This document shows positions 62,333-64,000 of a stretch of DNA of 64,000 nucleotides, piece after piece (the stretch's first letter is position 1; each line of letters starts with the position of its first letter). Position numbers and translations under genes: made by a program. Source of the DNA: Anaeromyces robustus (Eukaryota > Neocallimastigomycota > Neocallimastigomycetes > Neocallimastigales > Neocallimastigaceae); contig MCFG01000358.1 of assembly GCA_002104895.1 (NCBI GenBank), positions 1 through 64,000 of the forward strand, written 5' to 3'. The notes under the pieces are model-generated. The model saw only the letters and a program-made list of their open reading frames with translations. It ran no database searches and was not told the origin of the DNA.

Positions 62333-64000
62333 CTTCATTAAGAGAATTATCATAATCTAATTTAAGATGTTTTCTTTGGTTTGTAGAATATGATGAAGAT
62401 GAAGAAGGATAATGAATATCATTGGTATCATCCTTTTCAATATTTTTATTGTTTGTTTCATGGCTATTATTATTAGAAAGTGAATCATTATCATCATATT
62501 CTTCAGAGAATTTTCTTTTATGGGTATTTAATTCATTAGCACGATCTGATTTACGAATCCAAACATCGATATCATGATAATTTTTTGAATTTTCTTTAAA
62601 TACAGGTTTTAATTCAACAAATCCAGCAGATAAAAGATCAATTAAACTTGCCATACCACCACCATCAATTAATGGTGGGAAAACAACATAACCTTTAGAT
62701 GCTTTATTAGTATTATTAGTTATGATCATATTAGGAGTAGATATAGAAGAAGAAGAATTAGAATTAGAAGAACCAGTAGGAGAATTAGATTCTGCTTCAT
62801 TTAAAGCTACTCTTAAATCATGTTCATAAAGTGAAGCTTGATAAATTAAATTTTCAGGTAAACGTTTTGATAAAGAGGAAAGGAATTTATCTGAAAGATG
62901 GAATCCACGACCTGGTACACGACGATCAGTAAAACCTTTAACTTTAACAAGCATACTTTCATTTTTTGCTTTTTGAATAGCTAAAACAATTTCTTCTTGT
63001 GAAAATGAATTAAGTATAGAAAAAGCTTGAGTAGATCTATACTGTTCCTTAGGAGTCATTAAAATCATTTTTATAAGAGCTTTAATTTTTTCAGATTCTT
63101 CATCATCTGACATCATTAAAGTTTCTTCATTTATACAATTATCTACAATTTCTTGTTTAAAAGCATTTACTGTTAATGGTCTACAATATAATGCATATAA
63201 TTTAGCTCTAAGACTTGAAAGTTCTTCTAAAATATCTTCTAAACAAGATTCATTATCATAAGAAGAAACTGTAGATTTTATGTTAAATAAAGCATAAACT
63301 TGTTCAATACTATCTGGTAATGGTATATATTTATTAGCAATTTTTGTAGGTTCTTGAATATTTACATGTTTCATGAAATATTCTACTAATGGTTTTAAAT
63401 TAATATCACTTAAATCTTTATTTAATTGAAGATCCAAATAATCATCATCTTCATCTTCATTTTTATTTTCTGTAACAACTTTGCTACTATTATTATCATT
63501 ATTATTATTATTTTCATTTTCATTTTCTTGAATAGAAGATGAAAGTGTAGTATCATCAATTTCCATTGCTTGTGAAGTTGTTTGGGATGGAACAGCTGTT
63601 GAAGATCCATCTGAAGTTATTGTAATAGCTGAATTAGCTGTATCAATGGTATGATCCAGATTAGTACTTTCTTCATTATTATAGAAGGTACTTTTAATTT
63701 CTGAAGAAGATGAATCAGCATTATTTTTGCTACTACTACTATTATTATTATTATTATTATTATTGTTGTTGTTGTTGTTGTTGTTATTGCTGTTATTATT
63801 ATTATTATTATTATTATTGTTATTATTATTATTATTGGTATAAATATTTAAATTTAAAAGATTTTCTCTTTGTTTATTCTTTTTCAATTGAATACTATAA
63901 ATATTTTTCCATTGAATATAAAGTTGACGAATTTTTTCTTGAATATAAATATTTTTTAATAAAACATTAATTCTTCTTCTACAAAGTTCTCTTGCACGAT
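60896..64000 (-). CDS. TFIIIC largest subunit (TFC3/GTF3C1), C-terminal part, 5' end outside the window
   Basis: The visible exons, in gene order, are 64000-61464 (open at the window edge), 61246-61078 and 60963-60896. Both junctions keep the frame and recover conserved sequence missing from the single open frame. TFIIIC binds the B-box of tRNA genes and recruits TFIIIB for RNA polymerase III. Family-like features, judged from memory, are the RVPGRGFHLSDKFLSSLSKR block, YVVFPPLIDGGGMASLIDLL, and a winged-helix-like segment (ISLKQIKLKLGHLLDYTTEF, then AGFRIRRYIAFKYISSWIL). Next come MWYNLDGEV and VQNPGIYESRLFQKFSISMS, followed by DLLEMLLEKNIIRSK and the final CYFPNNSWYRI. The order matches the C-terminal end of GTF3C1. 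Several poly-Asn tracts, encoded by AAT repeats, interrupt the protein. The open frame continues to the edge (RARELCRRRINVLLKNIY), so Met63887 is not the real start. Confidence 0.8.
62264..62331 (-). repeat. Coding poly-Asn tract in the TFIIIC gene
   Basis: About 22 Asn codons in a row, nearly all AAT, lie between conserved blocks of the TFIIIC subunit and are typical slippage inserts of this genome. Confidence 0.9.
63735..63838 (-). repeat. Coding poly-Asn tract in the TFIIIC gene
   Basis: About 33 Asn codons, with two Ser interruptions, use a mix of AAT and AAC. The AAC block in the middle suggests the tract is older than the pure AAT one at 62264-62331. Confidence 0.9.

Overview
The window looks like nuclear DNA of an anaerobic gut fungus (Neocallimastigomycota) or a very close zoosporic relative. 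The DNA is extremely AT-rich, with long A/T homopolymers, (TAA)n and (AAAT)n arrays, asparagine-rich low-complexity proteins and short AT-rich introns with GT..AG ends. It carries an alpha-aminoadipate reductase (LYS2), which marks the fungal lysine pathway. It also carries an ARL13B-type ciliary GTPase and a C22orf15/CXorf65-type protein, which fit an organism that makes flagellated zoospores. Dictyostelium shares the base composition but has no cilia, so it fits less well. The organism call is inference from gene content; no rRNA or other direct marker is present.

Layout, left to right. 509-1732 (+): small four-exon C22orf15/CXorf65-like gene with a probable homopolymer frameshift near its end. 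4915-9743 (+): three-exon LYS2. 9744-19289: 9.5 kb of low-complexity DNA with two decayed gene relics, a 536-bp tandem duplication, inverted repeats and AAAT arrays. 19290-20258 (+): single-exon Pcl-type cyclin. 22867-22910: 5' half of a tRNA-Tyr. 23073-25997 (+): eight-exon gene whose C-terminal half resembles FANCE. 26930-27530 (-): ankyrin-repeat relic. 27993-29933 (-): divergent HSP70, followed by a tandem, internally deleted HSP70 pseudogene (30840-31325, -). 34694-37824 (-): two-exon, 901-residue disordered protein of unknown function. 37825-44912: 7 kb of simple repeats and minisatellites. 44913-46481 (+): six-exon ARL13B. 48306-54703 (+): 18-exon RAD5/HLTF-like SNF2 ATPase with RING finger. 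55969-60342 (+): three-exon long coiled-coil protein. 60896-64000 (-): C-terminal part of the largest TFIIIC subunit (TFC3/GTF3C1), which runs off the right edge.

The genes form no operon or biosynthetic cluster. Thematically there are ciliary genes (ARL13B, the C22orf15-like gene, possibly the coiled-coil gene), DNA-damage tolerance genes (FANCE-like, RAD5/HLTF-like), and housekeeping genes (LYS2, TFIIIC, cyclin, HSP70). Exon structures were built by hand from splice signals and reading-frame continuity, so individual junctions may be off by a few bases. I did not find a defence island, CRISPR array, intact transposon or novel multi-gene system. The points most worth a second look are the HSP70 that has lost its EEVD tail and Asp206, the FANCE candidate, the ciliary genes and the relics.
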